Positions 35,601-48,020 of a stretch of 64,000 bases of DNA are shown piece by piece (the stretch's first letter is position 1; every line of letters begins with the position of its first letter). The notes below the pieces were generated by a model. That model was not told the origin of the DNA. It ran no database searches and saw only the letters and a program-made list of their open reading frames with translations. Made by a program: the position numbers and the translations under genes. The DNA comes from Euonymus europaeus (taxonomy: Eukaryota > Streptophyta > Magnoliopsida > Celastrales > Celastraceae): assembly GCA_963580455.1 (NCBI GenBank), contig OY756965.1:21116902-21180901 (forward strand), written 5' to 3'.

Positions 35601-37336
35601 TTAAAAGTTCATATTTAATATGGTTAATTATCTTAAAAATCTTTTTCATTTTTTTATTATAACAAAAGGTTATCATTAAGGGTATATTATGTATTATATA
35701 AGTAAAATTTAATATTCTTAATGTTAATTATATTTTCTTAATTTAATATATGTGAAAGAAAGAATAAGACTATCGTTATAAGATAAAATAAGTATTAATA
35801 AACTAATAGTTGAAGTGTCACAGCTTTATTCTCTCTGAGTAAGATCTCAAATTTGAGTTTTATGAAAATTCTTATTGGGAGAATTTTGCCCTGTAAGTAA
35901 AACTCTTCCAGTTCGATCCAAATTTAATCGCAATAGAGTTATCTGCAGACATACTGAGCGGCCTATGAAAAAGTGTTATTAATAATAAAATAAAGATTCA
36001 CCGGCGTACCGTGTATGAGAGAAAAAAGGCTGCCGTTAGGGAAGTAATCGTATACGAGCAACCGTTCCTCCTTAGCCTGGAAATAAGCTCTGAGTGGGAC
36101 TAGGTTAGGGTGTCTAAGCCTGCCAATAACCTCCATCTGTCGCCCAAACTCCTCCATCCTTGGATATCTCGCGTCCTTAAGCCTTTTAACGGTGACGATG
36201 TACCCGGACTCCATCACTGCTTTGTATGTGCTCCCAATCGTACCCCTCCCCAGTGTCTCTGCCGATGCCTTCAATAGATCCTCCAAGCTGTAATTCATCT
36301 GCTGATCTCCTGCACCAAGGAACACCAGAGTCCCTAGACGCTCACCTTCCCAAGAAAACCCCCCTTGTTTTCCACCATTATTACCTCCCATGCCACTACC
36401 CTCCCCGGTCTCTGTTGTAGCACCTTCTCCACCGGCAATTCCTTTACTCCTCGCCTCCGGTGGCTCCTCTTTTCTCCGTCGGCGGAAGCGGATGAAGCAT
36501 ATTAAGAATCCCAAGATTAGAAGAACCAACACCAACCCTCCTGCACTGCTTGCGATGATCTTGATCAGTTTTGAACGATTTGATTTTGATTTTCGGACTG
36601 TTGGAATGGCAGGACTGATTGACGGGGTTGACCCGGTATTTGCACATTGGTTTTGGACCTGTTCGCCGCACAAGTCGAGATTCCCGGAAAACGACGATGC
36701 ATTGAACCGAATCAAAGCGGGGGTTCCAGGAATCAGACCGGAGAGTTGGTTGTTCGACACATTGAATAACCAGAGACTCGTTTGGTTCAATGGAGGGATT
36801 GTGCCGGTGAATCTGTTGTCTTGCAAGTAGAGAACGTACAGTCTATTGAGCTTGAGTAGCGACGGCGGAATTTGGCCGGAGAGTCGGTTCGCGGCCAAGA
36901 CTACGACTTTCAAGCGGTGGAATCCGGTAATCGATTCCGGGAAATCACCGGAGAAGTTGTTGTTGCTGAGGTAGAGCGATTTGAGATTGATTAGGCCAGA
37001 GAGGTCTGGAATTGGGCCTGAAATGGAGTTCGATTTGAAACTCAGAACCCGAAGTTGGTCAAGCCGGTTCAGGATTTTCGGGTCGAGAGGACCCGTCAAG
37101 TTCAAATACTCCAACACAAGCTTTGTGACTCTTCCATTCATGCATTCCTTCACACCGTCCCAGTTGCAGAATTCGGTGCCTCTTTTCCATTGCAGTGAAT
37201 TGAAAGGATCAATTGAGGATTTTAGGCTCAGTAAAACCTCTGCATCGCCTGATCTAACCAGAGTAGGTTGAAGAGAGAGTACAGAGAGTGACAAGAACAA
37301 TAGAAGAAGATTGTACCTTGAAACCAGAGGTTCCAT
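32653..37336 (-). CDS. LRR receptor-like protein kinase, probably catalytically inactive
   Basis: Two exons, 37336-36010 and 33311-32653, give 661 aa. It matches the LRR-III group of 'inactive receptor kinases' such as At1g60630. Order: signal peptide (1-30), N-terminal LRR cap with CNWDGVKEC, about five leucine-rich repeats (about 70-210), a Cys pair near 223-231, one transmembrane helix (about 258-282) followed by RFRRRRK, a Gly-rich linker, and a kinase domain from [15 protein letters not shown]-loop [12 protein letters not shown] (363-374) and the VAIK lysine (384) are kept, but HRD is HGN (480-482) and DFG is DYG (499-501), so phosphotransfer is unlikely; YRAPE and [13 protein letters not shown] are present. 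The start was set at the Met directly before the hydrophobic leader; an upstream in-frame ATG at 37384 would add 16 residues. The intron is phase 1 after SLIHG, as in the group. Confidence 0.9.
34128..34325. repeat. Foldback MITE-like sequence
   Basis: GTGGTGTATTA (about 34158) pairs with TAATACACCAC (about 34278), and outer words (CCACGTCGTATG and its counterpart near 34300-34320, CACGTATCACATGG) extend the inverted similarity. About 100 bp separate the inner arms. No target duplication was identified. Confidence 0.4.
35815..35965 (+). mobile_element. SINE-like remnant
   Basis: The layout ...ATTCTTATTGGGAGAATTTTGCCC...CCAGTTCGATCCAAATTTAATCG...ACATACTGAGCGGCCTATGAAAA resembles the 3' body of a plant tRNA-derived SINE family (GGGAG, GTTCGATCC, CTGAGTGG then an A-rich tail). 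It lies antisense within the kinase intron and ends about 45 bp from the 3' boundary of exon 1. Without a copy comparison this stays tentative. Confidence 0.35.
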
Positions 37337-39727
37337 CAGAGAGGGTTGACTCTCAATCTTGAAAATCTTTGATGTGGAACACAAGAATGATCTCTTAAAT
37401 CACGGACTTGTAATCATTGATCTGTTTCGCTGTAAATTTCCAAAAACAATGCATATAATAACATTTGTTTCCAAATCAAGAATGCCAAAACTTCAAATCA
37501 ATCTTCTCAAACCAAATCTTGAGATCTATTACTGCCATCTAAGATGACAGTATATACAACGAACATTTCAGCATTTTGAAAAGTTACTACTGAATTTAAG
37601 AAACCCAGAAGTAGAAAGCAGAGCATTTGAGGAGAAAGAGAATTCCATCAATGGAAGACTCTCACTCCCACTCTCATCAAGTGGAGAGAAGACATTCATC
37701 GTTTCTTGAACTCTTTTTTGCTTCTAAAACTCACAGACAAGTACAGCGTAGAATTCACGTGAGCTCTCTATTTCACAGTTGCAGAGGAGATTGTGAATCT
37801 CCAATTTCTATATTCTTTAACTCTGCAGGCATTATTGAACAAACAAAAACAAACCCGCACATTATTTTAATTCAACCCTTCTTGGGCTCCTCAAAGAACC
37901 AACCTTTTTCGATACCAAGTTTTGGGTGAAACTCATAGGACCCAATACTCTGCTTCTTCAATGGCAGACACGCAGTTGCAGCAGCAATCTCAATCCCTCC
38001 AAAGCTCGGAACTTGAAGTTGAAACACTAAAACGGCCCACTTCCAGACCCAAATCAGCTAAAAAAAATCCAAATAACTATTTGAGCTAATAAAATCCAAG
38101 ATAGACCAATGCAATAGATCTACCTATCTGTACCGGGCAATAATGTAATTCAAAGTTCAAACAACAACCCTCTGCTTCTGCGAAGGTGCAGGGAATTGAA
38201 AGCAAAGAGAACAGTAATAAATTGGAGGACCTAGTTTTCTTAATCTTTTACGAGGCTATTTTTTTTATCTAGCCATACACGTGTTGAAATCATAAACGTG
38301 GCAGTAAAGGGCCGTATCTATCATTAGATTGTAGTAGAGTTCACGTTAGGGCTGGGTGTAGAACCGCCACCAAACCAGTGAACCACTAACAGTTTAGCAG
38401 ATCTTGCTTCGTTGTACCTAGGCCCCCATCGACAGTCATGGATGGATGATCTAAGATTTTCATAAATATAATCTCTCAAAGTGTTTTTTCTTGGTAACAA
38501 GATTAATTATTGTTGGTACAATCGAGCATTCACGAGCTTGAAAGACATATTTTCCCTTTGAGTCTTTGACAGAAAGTATCAAAGTGCCAGTTGTACTTCC
38601 TGTGACCCTAATAACCCAATTGAATAAAGACTTGTCAACATCAGTGAATTGGTCCAGTTTTTCATAGGACAGAGAGAATTTCAAATCAAAATAAATATAT
38701 TTCGTAACATAAGTTTTTTATTTCATGGTTTGCTAGTTTTTTTTCCTTCTATGAAGTATAAACATTGTTTTGCTTAGTTAGTGTAAAAGCCAAATTTGGT
38801 ATTAGGCTCGAATCCAGTCGAATGGTTTATGGCCCATTCAATTATTAGTCTTTTTCTCGTGGGTCAAAGGAGTGTACAGACTCAATTTCGTAGTTCAAGA
38901 GATACTTGAATCAGCAGAGATTGATCCAAGATGTCAGTCATCAAATCCAGGTATTAAGAGGCTCACAAGCCTCACTGGGCTCAACAAGTTGGCCCAATGC
39001 CAAGCCCACTACCTCAAACATACTCTGCAGTCTGCACTCATCAGTTGGAACTTGGAAGACTAGGTCTTCAGTAGAATCTTGAGAATCACTTTCGCCCCTC
39101 ATTCAGGAAAACAATAACCGCCATGCTAAGGAAATGTCACATACTAATCTTCCCTCCACGGCTAAGAAGTCAAGCCATGCATCATCGTCACACACCAACT
39201 ATACAAAAGCATATTTGTAATTTGTACTTAATTTGTTGCAAGCTAGACCTCCATAATTCTGCAATCTAAAAAGTGGATTACTCAAGCCAATCAATTCCAC
39301 GAAGCATTCACTTCAAGTATATAGCTACAGTCTATAGTAACCACTAACCTGTGTTCTGTTCTTGACAGCATTGGCTTTCATGAGTTTCCAGCACTGGAAA
39401 TGCAGATTATATAAAACATATTATTCCCAGTAAAGGGGACAAATGAAATTCTTTTCCCTTTCCCAGATGTAAAAAATTGTTGCCGGAAATTCGGTAGTAG
39501 AAAATATTAAAGAAAATACCCAATCCCTGTAATTCAAAATTCCTGTAGCTTCCTTTGTGAAACCTCTGCACAAGGCCAGATGACAAATATCAAATCTTAA
39601 GGTATTATATACAAAATGTCATTTGTCAAGGCAGGTTCTTCTATACTATATCATATCAATCAAATTCTCTCCCTCCCTCTTTCTCTCTCTCTAGTGGCAT
39701 ATCCAATAGACAGTCAATTTGTACTGA
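37337..39727. other. Intergenic region between the LRR kinase and Grx/DEP/DUF547 genes
   Basis: The left part holds the kinase 5' UTR and promoter. No confident gene follows. On the minus strand 38684-38460 is an open stretch reading VTGSTTGTLILSVKDSKGKY, which is protein-like but matches nothing I recognise; it may be a decayed exon. The right end includes the 3' UTR of the next gene, with a CT-rich simple repeat at about 39667-39695. Confidence 0.4.
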
Positions 39728-42700
39728 TCAGGAATTCACAGACCAATCGTAGTCTTGGTACACAATGTTAATTGGGCCTCCATCACTCAATAGATGCATT
39801 AAAAGACCTGCCTTTGTTGCATCCAAGTAATTGATGATCCATTTCAGGATTTCTTTATCTTGCCCAAAATCAGCACTGAACCTGTATTGAAAAATTTAGC
39901 TGATCTAGAGACATGAATGAAAGAAGCAATATTCACTTATTTGTCAGGAATCTTATGTTATGAACTTCCTTTTCACTAGTCTATATAAGTAGACAAGCAG
40001 TTAAAAATATCTTTAAAAAGAAGCAAGCTTTGATCACTCACCATTTAATGATCCGCGTAAGATGAACTGTCCTCTTTTCCAAGTCCACCTCCATGCTACT
40101 CCTTTGAAAGAAATCTCTCGCAGCATAACGTAATTCAGGTTCAATCCCTTGGGGTGTGAAGAACCTTACGATAGGACTCGACCTTGTCCCATTGCAGAGT
40201 CCAAAATGAATTAATGGATTGACTTTGGGAAGAGTAATCTGAAATAATATAATATCACAAAAATAAGGTCTAGCAGCTTCCATTAACAGAAAGACGTTTA
40301 ATGACTAAATTGTGCATATGATTTTCATGATAATGCTTAGAAAACCAAGTTGTTTAATGTTTAATGTTTTCTTATCCTTTCTACTGGATGAGTAAAAAGA
40401 AAAATACTTTTCCGGAAAAACATAATTATATATTTGATTAACTCATAGTTCTCTCAAAAGGAAAACTGATGGAAATTCTTTACCTCTAAGCGCCTGTCAC
40501 TGATACCAAAGGGCTTGACCAAGGAGTAGGGCGCTCTACGGTTGCTTCTGAGAATGCCATTCTTTATTGTATTGGGGGAGTATGGATACCCTCCTACAAT
40601 ATACTGGAAGTCAGAAAAGAAGGATCTATCCTTCACCCCTTCAGGATGCCCTATCCTAATCACAGCATGGATCACCATGGCATTATGCAAATTCAGAAAG
40701 AAGGCCAACTTCTCGTCAGGTGACAATTCAAGGAGGTTTAACCTTTGAAGATCATGCGTCAAATTTACATATCTGCACAAAGGACAGAGAGAAGAATCCC
40801 TTAGAAAATTATTGTGCTTAAAAGACTTGCAAGAATATTATTCTATCACATGTATAAGAAATTAAGAATCTTTCACACTCCTTTAAGCAGCCTAGTAGAT
40901 GTTCATAACCTCATCTATCATCGATTAACAGTTTAACAGCATCTATATCAATGAATCTTAGTTCACTTTCCATAAATACACTGCAATGGTGATCTATTTA
41001 GCAATTTTTAAATGATAAATTTGGTTCTGCTATTTTTCCCCTACTCATCCTATTAACCCTCACTTTACTGAACATCAAAGCAAAATGGACTCATCTACTG
41101 CCCTCTTCACAATCTTAGCGATTCAATTAGATCCATTCGAATCAAGAAATTTCAAGATACCAGAACAGAATCGTTTCTTCTTAAAGCGGTGACCAACTAT
41201 GCCAATTCAAATTTACTAACAGCAAGTTTTTGTTTCTTACACTAGATCAAGTTTAAAAACTCTAAATCTAAATTAAAAATAGATCCAATAGGACAATCTT
41301 TCCCAGTTGGCAAGTATTGTCAAGTGGAATAAGGGAATAAAAAAGAAGCAAAGGAAGAGTATGCAATGGGATCATACCGTCGGAATTCCTCACTCTTGCT
41401 GATGCTTGCATAATCAACATGGCACCTGTTGTCAGAGGTGTACGACTCAAGTATGGCAGACATTATTTTGGTGAGCCTTTGACCAACCATAGATGCCTGC
41501 TTGGGCTCATTATCATTTGAAAATCCTCGGAAATTGTAGCATTTGGGAATAAATGGTTCATGTTCTAGGAAACGATAAAAATGATTTCCATCTTCAAAAT
41601 CATTCTGCCTACGAACATGAAACATAAGAAAAAAAGAACTTATGAGCATAAAGAAACCAAACCAACATCTATATATGTTCATATGGGCAGAGAAAAAATT
41701 GCTTACCCAAAGACGTGATGGATGAAGTGCTTCCTTGCTAGCTGTTTTCCAATATCAATGGCCTACAGGAATTCTCATATCAAAATAATATCATCATTCT
41801 ATAAAAGGAACTTCGTTCCAGATCCAAACATTTGCAATTTTATTTTGTACAGTTGGATGATTCAGAAGGTCCCAGTATTCATAGGTAAACACAATTCAAT
41901 AGCACAAATACAGTTGGAAACAGAAGCGATGGCAGTGAATTTACACAGCCAACAAAACACCTCCTAAAACTAAAAACTTTAATGTTTGACAAAATAATTA
42001 TCGGGAAACCAAAATTACTTTCAAAATCTGAAACTCCCGACCAAGGTTTTAAAAACCGGACAGGTCATTAAACCAAAAAATTCTCCGGTTTAAGATTCAA
42101 AGGTTCAACCGGATTCAAAATGGGTTCAATAAAATATAATATTATATATTATTTATATTTATATGGTATAGATAATTATTTAATACTATAAAATAATGTT
42201 TACTATTGAATAATGTGTAAAAACATCTTACAAAAATGCAATATATTAATTTTGCATGTTCTACTTGAACAAAAAAATGTGTCATAGCCTAGTGGTAAGA
42301 TATTTGGTTTGGTAACAAGAGGTCATGTGTTTAAAACCTATCACCAATAATTTATTTTTCAATTAAAACTGATCGGTCCGGTTCATTAGGACCGGTCGAT
42401 TCCTCCGGTTCAATACCTATTCATAAAAAAATGACCGGTTCATATGGGAGTGACCGGACCGATTCCATGGCCGGTCACCGGTTCAACCAGTCCGACTCGC
42501 CGGTCCGATAATGACAACCCTGCTCCAGACTACCTCAACTTGAACTCCCTAAATTTAGCTGTCCAGCATATGTTATCTATTGTACTTGTTGGTCAACTAA
42601 AATTGAACTCGATGCTTTAGGTCAGCTACTTGTTTGCTTTCGCAATAGATGTTCACTATTTTATGTTTTTATCACTATGATTAAAAAAAGAAAGGTGAGA

Positions 42701-44823
42701 TATGAAGCAAATGTCTAGGGGTTCAGGGCATTTCCATTTTTATTTACTTAACAATAGTATCTTATTTAAATTCATGAAAATGACGGATGCTTAAATTCAA
42801 TCTTGAATCAACCTGTTACGACATCTTACAAAAATGAGCAAGTTTTGAAAGAATTTTTTTTGACAATATAAACGCTTTGTATCAAAAGTAACAGAAAAAA
42901 AAAATTATTGAGGGTGCTGATGAACTGATGTTGACATCATGCAATATAGATCTGGAAACTCATTAATTATTTACTTCAAACAGATGAACTACTCTAAGGA
43001 CAAATTCTTGCAATTCAGTATAAAAGAAAAGGAAAAACAAAATTTAACGTATGGGACCAAATAAAGGAACCCAAAAAAAATTGGCAAGTGCTAGTTTACC
43101 TTTTTAAGTTCTTTGAAATTTATGAAAATAATAATGTACTTTTTGTTTGTAGGTCTGTCTTCTTTTGCTCTAATCTGGAATATAATATATAGATTACAGA
43201 CTATAATCCCCGATACAGTTCCTGTTATAGCTGTTGTTAAGAAATTAAAATTTATTGATTTCATGATGCATTTCACTATTTGTTTTTAGCAAACGAGGCT
43301 TATCATCATACCAGTTGCGTGTGCGCCATCATTAGTGTTTGCCATAGAAAGCACCAATGCCTCAATAACCATAAAAGCGAAATTCAGATTATGCACTCTT
43401 TATATATTTCTATTTTTTAATTATTACTACTTCATAATTTATATTCTATAGTGATTATTCTATTCGAAAATTAAAAAACAATAGAGTCAGCAACTTAGGC
43501 ATCCTTTGTTTCACATCTAAAGTCAACCATTAATTTTTCTTGGTGATAAAATGTGGAGTACGTTTTTTTTTTGTGTAAACCGCGACACAGGGAATCAAAC
43601 AACAACGGTAACATTTGTACCTTCCTCCTGCCGCAGTCCAAGTGATGGATCAGCACCTCCACAAGCTCAGCCCCTGCGAAGCAGTTCTTGACGATCTTCA
43701 TTTTCATTAGACGGTCCTGGATGGGCAATTTCTGACGCAACACCCTCACGATCGTCAGCATCTCGTCCGTCGATTCCTCCTCGGGATCATCAAACCCGTA
43801 TACAGGCGGTGCAGGCGCACCTTCAGGACATTTCTTCGCTAACATTTCCTTCAACCTGTGCTCAAAACCCCCGCTGTTCCTCAGCGAATTCAACGCCACA
43901 AGACCTCCAAATAGCTTATCGTTGAAGAAAATCTGTGGCACCTGCGAGCTCCCAGTCTTCTCAATCAACTCTTTCTCTCTCTGGGAATAAACGTCGATGT
44001 TGATTTCAACGAACTTCAATCCTCTCTCCCTGAAAAACGTGCGAACTGCGGTGCAATCTCTGCAGTTCGATCTCGAGAAGAAGCTTATGCGACCTTTGAG
44101 CTCTTCGTCTTCGTTTTTTAGCTTGACTACTACTTTGAGTCCGGAGATTTTGAACTCGGTCACTTCGGAGTCCACCGAGTTCAATTTCGAATCGTCAAAG
44201 TCGCCGCTCTCCTTAAGAGAAGACAACCGTTTTGCGATCGCCGCGGATATGCTATTGCTTCTCTCGCGTATAAACTTGCCGATCGCCGGCATGTCGACGT
44301 TGAAATTCTCCGTCAAGGATTGCGAACGGATCAGCTTGTTAGAATCGTCTTCGCCAGATGGAGGTGGTGTGGTTGAGATGGAGACGCCAGGTGGTGCCTC
44401 TGGCTTCGGTAGCTGTGCAAGAGGCTGCTCAATCCCTTCATGCCCCCTGATTTCTTTTTCAACGGTTATGTCATGATTCTCGGGAATCTCGAGGGCGATA
44501 TTTTCTATTTCCTGCGATATTTTCGTTTCCGAATCGTTAACAACAATATCTTCTACGTCGCTCTTCTCCATCTCGATTTCCAAGAACTCTTCCTCTTCTC
44601 GTGTCAAACGGTCCTTCGAAGCTTCAAAAACACAATCATTAGAATCTTGAATATCTTCATCTGCATGATTCTCGGACTCGCCGTTTAAAATTCGAGAATC
44701 GTAAGCGTATCCATTCGAAATCTGCTCAAGCTTCCCGTTGATTTTATTCCCGGCTACAACTCCATCTTCCGGCGAGTGCCATTCCCCATCGGCCACGTCG
44801 TGTTCTCCGTTGGATATGCCCAT
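39728..44823 (-). CDS. Glutaredoxin / DEP / DUF547 multidomain protein
   Basis: Six exons: 44823-43621, 41762-41707, 41608-41378, 40772-40484, 40238-40042, 39881-39728; all junctions in frame, 709 aa. An acidic, Ser-rich N-terminal region (1-170) is followed by RSQSLTENFNVDMPAIGKFI, a glutaredoxin-like domain (about 245-330) with the CxxC site C254-R-D-C257 and VPQIFF (295-300, cis-Pro), a DEP domain (about 355-445; MLTIVRVLRQKLPIQDR...FAGAELVEVLIHHL...HFIHHVFGQNDFEDGNHFYRF), and DUF547 (about 500-640; SPDEKLAFFLNLHNAMVIHAV, GGYPYSPNTIKNGILR). The C-terminus continues with KEILKWIINYLD. This architecture is a known plant family whose biochemical role is unsettled; a redox-linked function in the cytosol or at membranes (DEP) is inferred. 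The start is the first ATG of a long open frame. Intron 1 carries a hAT MITE. Confidence 0.9.
42042..42522. mobile_element. hAT-type MITE with ACCGG-rich ends in intron 1 of the Grx gene
   Basis: A 481-bp element flanked by the near-identical 8-bp words CTCCCGAC (42034-42041) and CTCCAGAC (42523-42530). The left end is CAAGGTTTTAAAAACCGG and the right end reads CAGGGTTGTCATTATCGG on the minus strand. Many CCGGTT/AACCGG words crowd both ends. The centre (about 42272-42350) contains AGCCTAGTGGTAAG and GGTCATGTGTTTAAAACC, which resemble tRNA-type A and B boxes. This is a well-populated kind of plant hAT MITE. Confidence 0.75.
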
Positions 44824-47800
44824 TGATTGAATTGAAATGGAGAGATTGCTTTAGAAAGACAGACAAACCATGGGAAGAGAAGAACGAGAAAATCGAAATT
44901 GAATAAAACAACAGAGAGGAGATGGTGGAGAGAGCAACGAAGAAACGGGAGGGGTTTTATGGAGGAGATTATGGAAGGTTTAACTTTAACCAAAGAAATG
45001 ATTCAGGAAGAGGTCAACAACGTGAAGACATGATATCCCAAAAACGACGTCGTGGTTGTTTGTGTTAAGGCTCAGTCAGCAGCGCAACCGGCGAAACTAC
45101 TCACAAATTTGTGTGACGCCGGCCCGTGGAGATATTTTTGGCCCCACTTTGCGCGTTATTTTAAGTGATTAGTGAAGGGCTTTAATGTAAATTCAGATTC
45201 TGGCAGTATCAAATGGCGCTAATCTGGGGACTAAGACGAGTTAAAATTTATCTGACTAGGCTGAGTCAAAATTGATTGTTTAAAAAGTCAATGGAATCCA
45301 CTAGTGATGCCGTGATGGCGATGTCCAGGTGGATGGATACGATTGGCTGGATATAATTGAGCTTGAATAAGTTGATTTTTATCACCAAAACATAAAAATA
45401 GATGTGTAATCTTATTTTGATGAACGTGTCCATGCTCCAGAGTACACGGCCAGACATGGTCCATATTTCGTGACATAAATTTATCTGACTTGGTTGAGTC
45501 AAATTATTTTTTAAAAACTAAAAATCACGCCATAAAAATGTACTCATTCTTGAATAATTAATATGAATGGAAATTCGGATCACAAAGATATTATTACTAG
45601 TGAGAATCAAATCGATCTCAAAAATTATTGAGTCCCGATAAGATTTTATCATTGGACTATTCAATTGATTAATATGACATAAATGAAATTTTTGTTTGAT
45701 TATCAATTTTGAACGATTCAAGATGACACTCATTGGCGGTCTATATGTGATATGTCGTGAGTCGTGACCTAAATGTATTTGGTCATTTGGGTTAATTTGT
45801 ATAATATTTTTAATTTTATTTATAACATAAAGAAGGTTAATATTTTCCATAACTAGTTTAGGGGAAGAAAAAAAAAAGGTAAGGTAACAAATACTAGTTT
45901 TAGCAAAAAAAGCAAGTTTGCGAATAATTCATTAAGTTACAAATTGTGATAGGACATAAACGATATACAATTTTGAATGGCGGGTTTAACATTGTGTATA
46001 TATATCTTTTCAAATTTTGTCCATCAATGTACAATTTTATGACATTATCATGTACGTTGTTAAAGAGAAATTGACGTTTGGGAGACTAGAAACTACTGAA
46101 AATGGAAGATTTTTTTATTGACTGAAAATTAGAAATTTTGAAAACTCTTATTTACATTTTAGGAACATTTATATTGGGATATTTTAAACCCCAAAATTAA
46201 TGTACTGTTAATTTGGCAGATTTTTAAAACACTTCAAATCGAAGTGTTTGGAGGATTTTTGAAATTCATTGTCTTCTTTACTCTCATCAACTTTATTCTT
46301 GCATCACTCTTCTCTCGTTCTTCTAGATTGTCTGAAGCTCTCGTTCTTCCGGCGAGAATTTATAATAGTTTCAACTTTTGCTTATAAGATCTATCGTTTC
46401 TACTCTAATATCTCTCTTGGAAGCACAAGAGCATATCTTATTTTTTGAATTTTGTTTCTATAGGGATAATAGTAATTTAATATTTTTAAAACCTTTTAGA
46501 ATTGGTACTTTAATACTTTATCAAGTATTAGACTGAACTGTTTTAAAAATCGCTACTAAAATTATCCAAAATCGCTACTCTCATAACTTGTCAGAATCGC
46601 AACTTTAAAAAGGTCCCAAAATCACAATTTCCATAGTTATCAAGCATAGCTTAAGTTTTTATCATATAAACTTATTTTCATAACGACTAGTACAGTCAAG
46701 CTTAAGTATAGATGATAATAATAATAAAAGGTATAGAAATTAAATATCTAATTTTGGTAGCTCGATAATTAATAGTCATTTGATTAGTCCCAGAAATCTT
46801 AATTTTTTATTCTTTTAAAACGTTGCTGAAAATTGCATAATCATTCAATCTCTACTCTACGTCCATGAATAAACTCATTAGTAGTCAATTGAACTTTAAC
46901 TACACCACTCAACAAAATATTTTGGTCACATGTCACAGAGCTGCCAGAAAAGGACGGGCCGGCCCATTACAAGAGAAGGCCTGAAGACCTTGTGATGGGC
47001 TAGGCTAACCTGCCTATAAGACGGTCTGGGCCAGCCTATTTACATATATAATTATTGTACTAGAGGCTATAACCACCAGCCAAGACCACTCTATTTAATC
47101 ACGACCAATAATCATCCACTGTTCAATCAATATCAATTATATTATCTCCGTCTCATTTTAATTGTCTCCTTCACTTTTTTACACAGTTTTAGAAAATATT
47201 TAATTTCATTTCAATTTGACGTTTATACCCTTATTTATAACGTGCATAATTTTAAACTTTTCAAGTTAAGGGTAAAATGAAAAAAATGATAAAAAATAGC
47301 TTTCATTAATTGAAATGGACGTGTATTTTGGGACATCCAAAAAAAAAATAAAGGACAATTAAAATAGGACGAAAGGAGTAATATTTTCATTATTTTATTA
47401 GTTGTGTGCTCACAATTAATCCAATCAGTTACTAATTACAATGATGGGGTTGACCTAGTGTAAGATGCATCCTAGTCATGTTTTTTTCACAAGGATTCAA
47501 ATCATCTAAAATCGAATAGTGACATGCATAGTTTGTGAGCTAACAGATAGACCCGATAAATTTATCCCGTGACATCAGAAAAGGATAGTGACTACGGATT
47601 CCACCTTGCACAAAGGAAAGGTTGCTGATTGTGCACGGTCGCAGCTAATCCTTGATTTTCAAAGCAAACCAGTACAAAATCAACCCAACAAAACGCTTAT
47701 GTATTTTGCAACCTACATAAAAGAAGAATACGACTATAAATCACAAATATCAGGCAACTCAAGAAAATCTGCAGTGCAGGTCTAGTGCTGCCACTAACTG

Positions 47801-48020
47801 GCTGTGCAAAGCAAGAGATCCCTTATAAAAGTATCATAAACCTTGTGTACAGAAAGATTTGCACCTTTGATCAGTGGTAGGTATGGTTCCTTTCAACTTT
47901 CTACTCAGCATCCACAAAATCAAAACTCACAAACAATTAATGGTCAAATCCAATACAACATATTATGATGACAAGTTTGAACACAATATGGCACATTACA
48001 TCAAGAAAACAGTGTATATA
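44824..48020. other. Intergenic region between the Grx/DUF547 and aldo-keto reductase genes
   Basis: About 3.2 kb with no supportable gene. The first 170 bp should be the 5' UTR of the Grx gene. Two direct copies of AATTTATCTGACTNGGNTGAGTCAAA lie at 45243 and 45479. At 46955-47060 a GGGCCGGCCCATTA / GGCCAGCCTATT pair marks a probable decayed MITE. A Stowaway-like element lies at 47143-47380. The rest is AT-rich. Confidence 0.45.
47143..47380. mobile_element. Stowaway-like MITE
   Basis: The left end TATCTCCGTCTCATTTTAATTGTC pairs with the right end, which reads TACTCCTTTCGTCCTATTTTAATTGTC on the minus strand; the interior also folds back (AAAATTTAATTTC-like against TTCATTAATTGAAAT). TA dinucleotides border the ends. 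The length of about 240 bp and the 'CTCCNTCNGTC' motif fit Tc1/mariner-derived Stowaway elements. Confidence 0.6.

Larger units (their letters stand above)
33312..36009. other. 2.7-kb intron of the LRR kinase gene
   Basis: Non-coding and AT-rich. It contains a foldback MITE-like unit (about 34128-34325), a Stowaway-type start near 35510 (ACTCCCTCTGTCTCATAAAAA) without a clear partner end, and a SINE-like stretch (35815-35965) just before exon 1. Open frames inside show no family features. Confidence 0.5.

Noticed and set aside
35500..35800. Stowaway-like start CTCCCTCTGTCTCATAAAAA
   Set aside because: Only the left end is convincing; the expected inverted right end was not found, so no boundaries could be set.
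45242..45505. Two direct copies of AATTTATCTGACT...TGAGTCAAA about 236 bp apart
   Set aside because: They could be terminal repeats, but they are only about 26 bp long and no flanking duplication is visible; left as an unexplained repeat pair.
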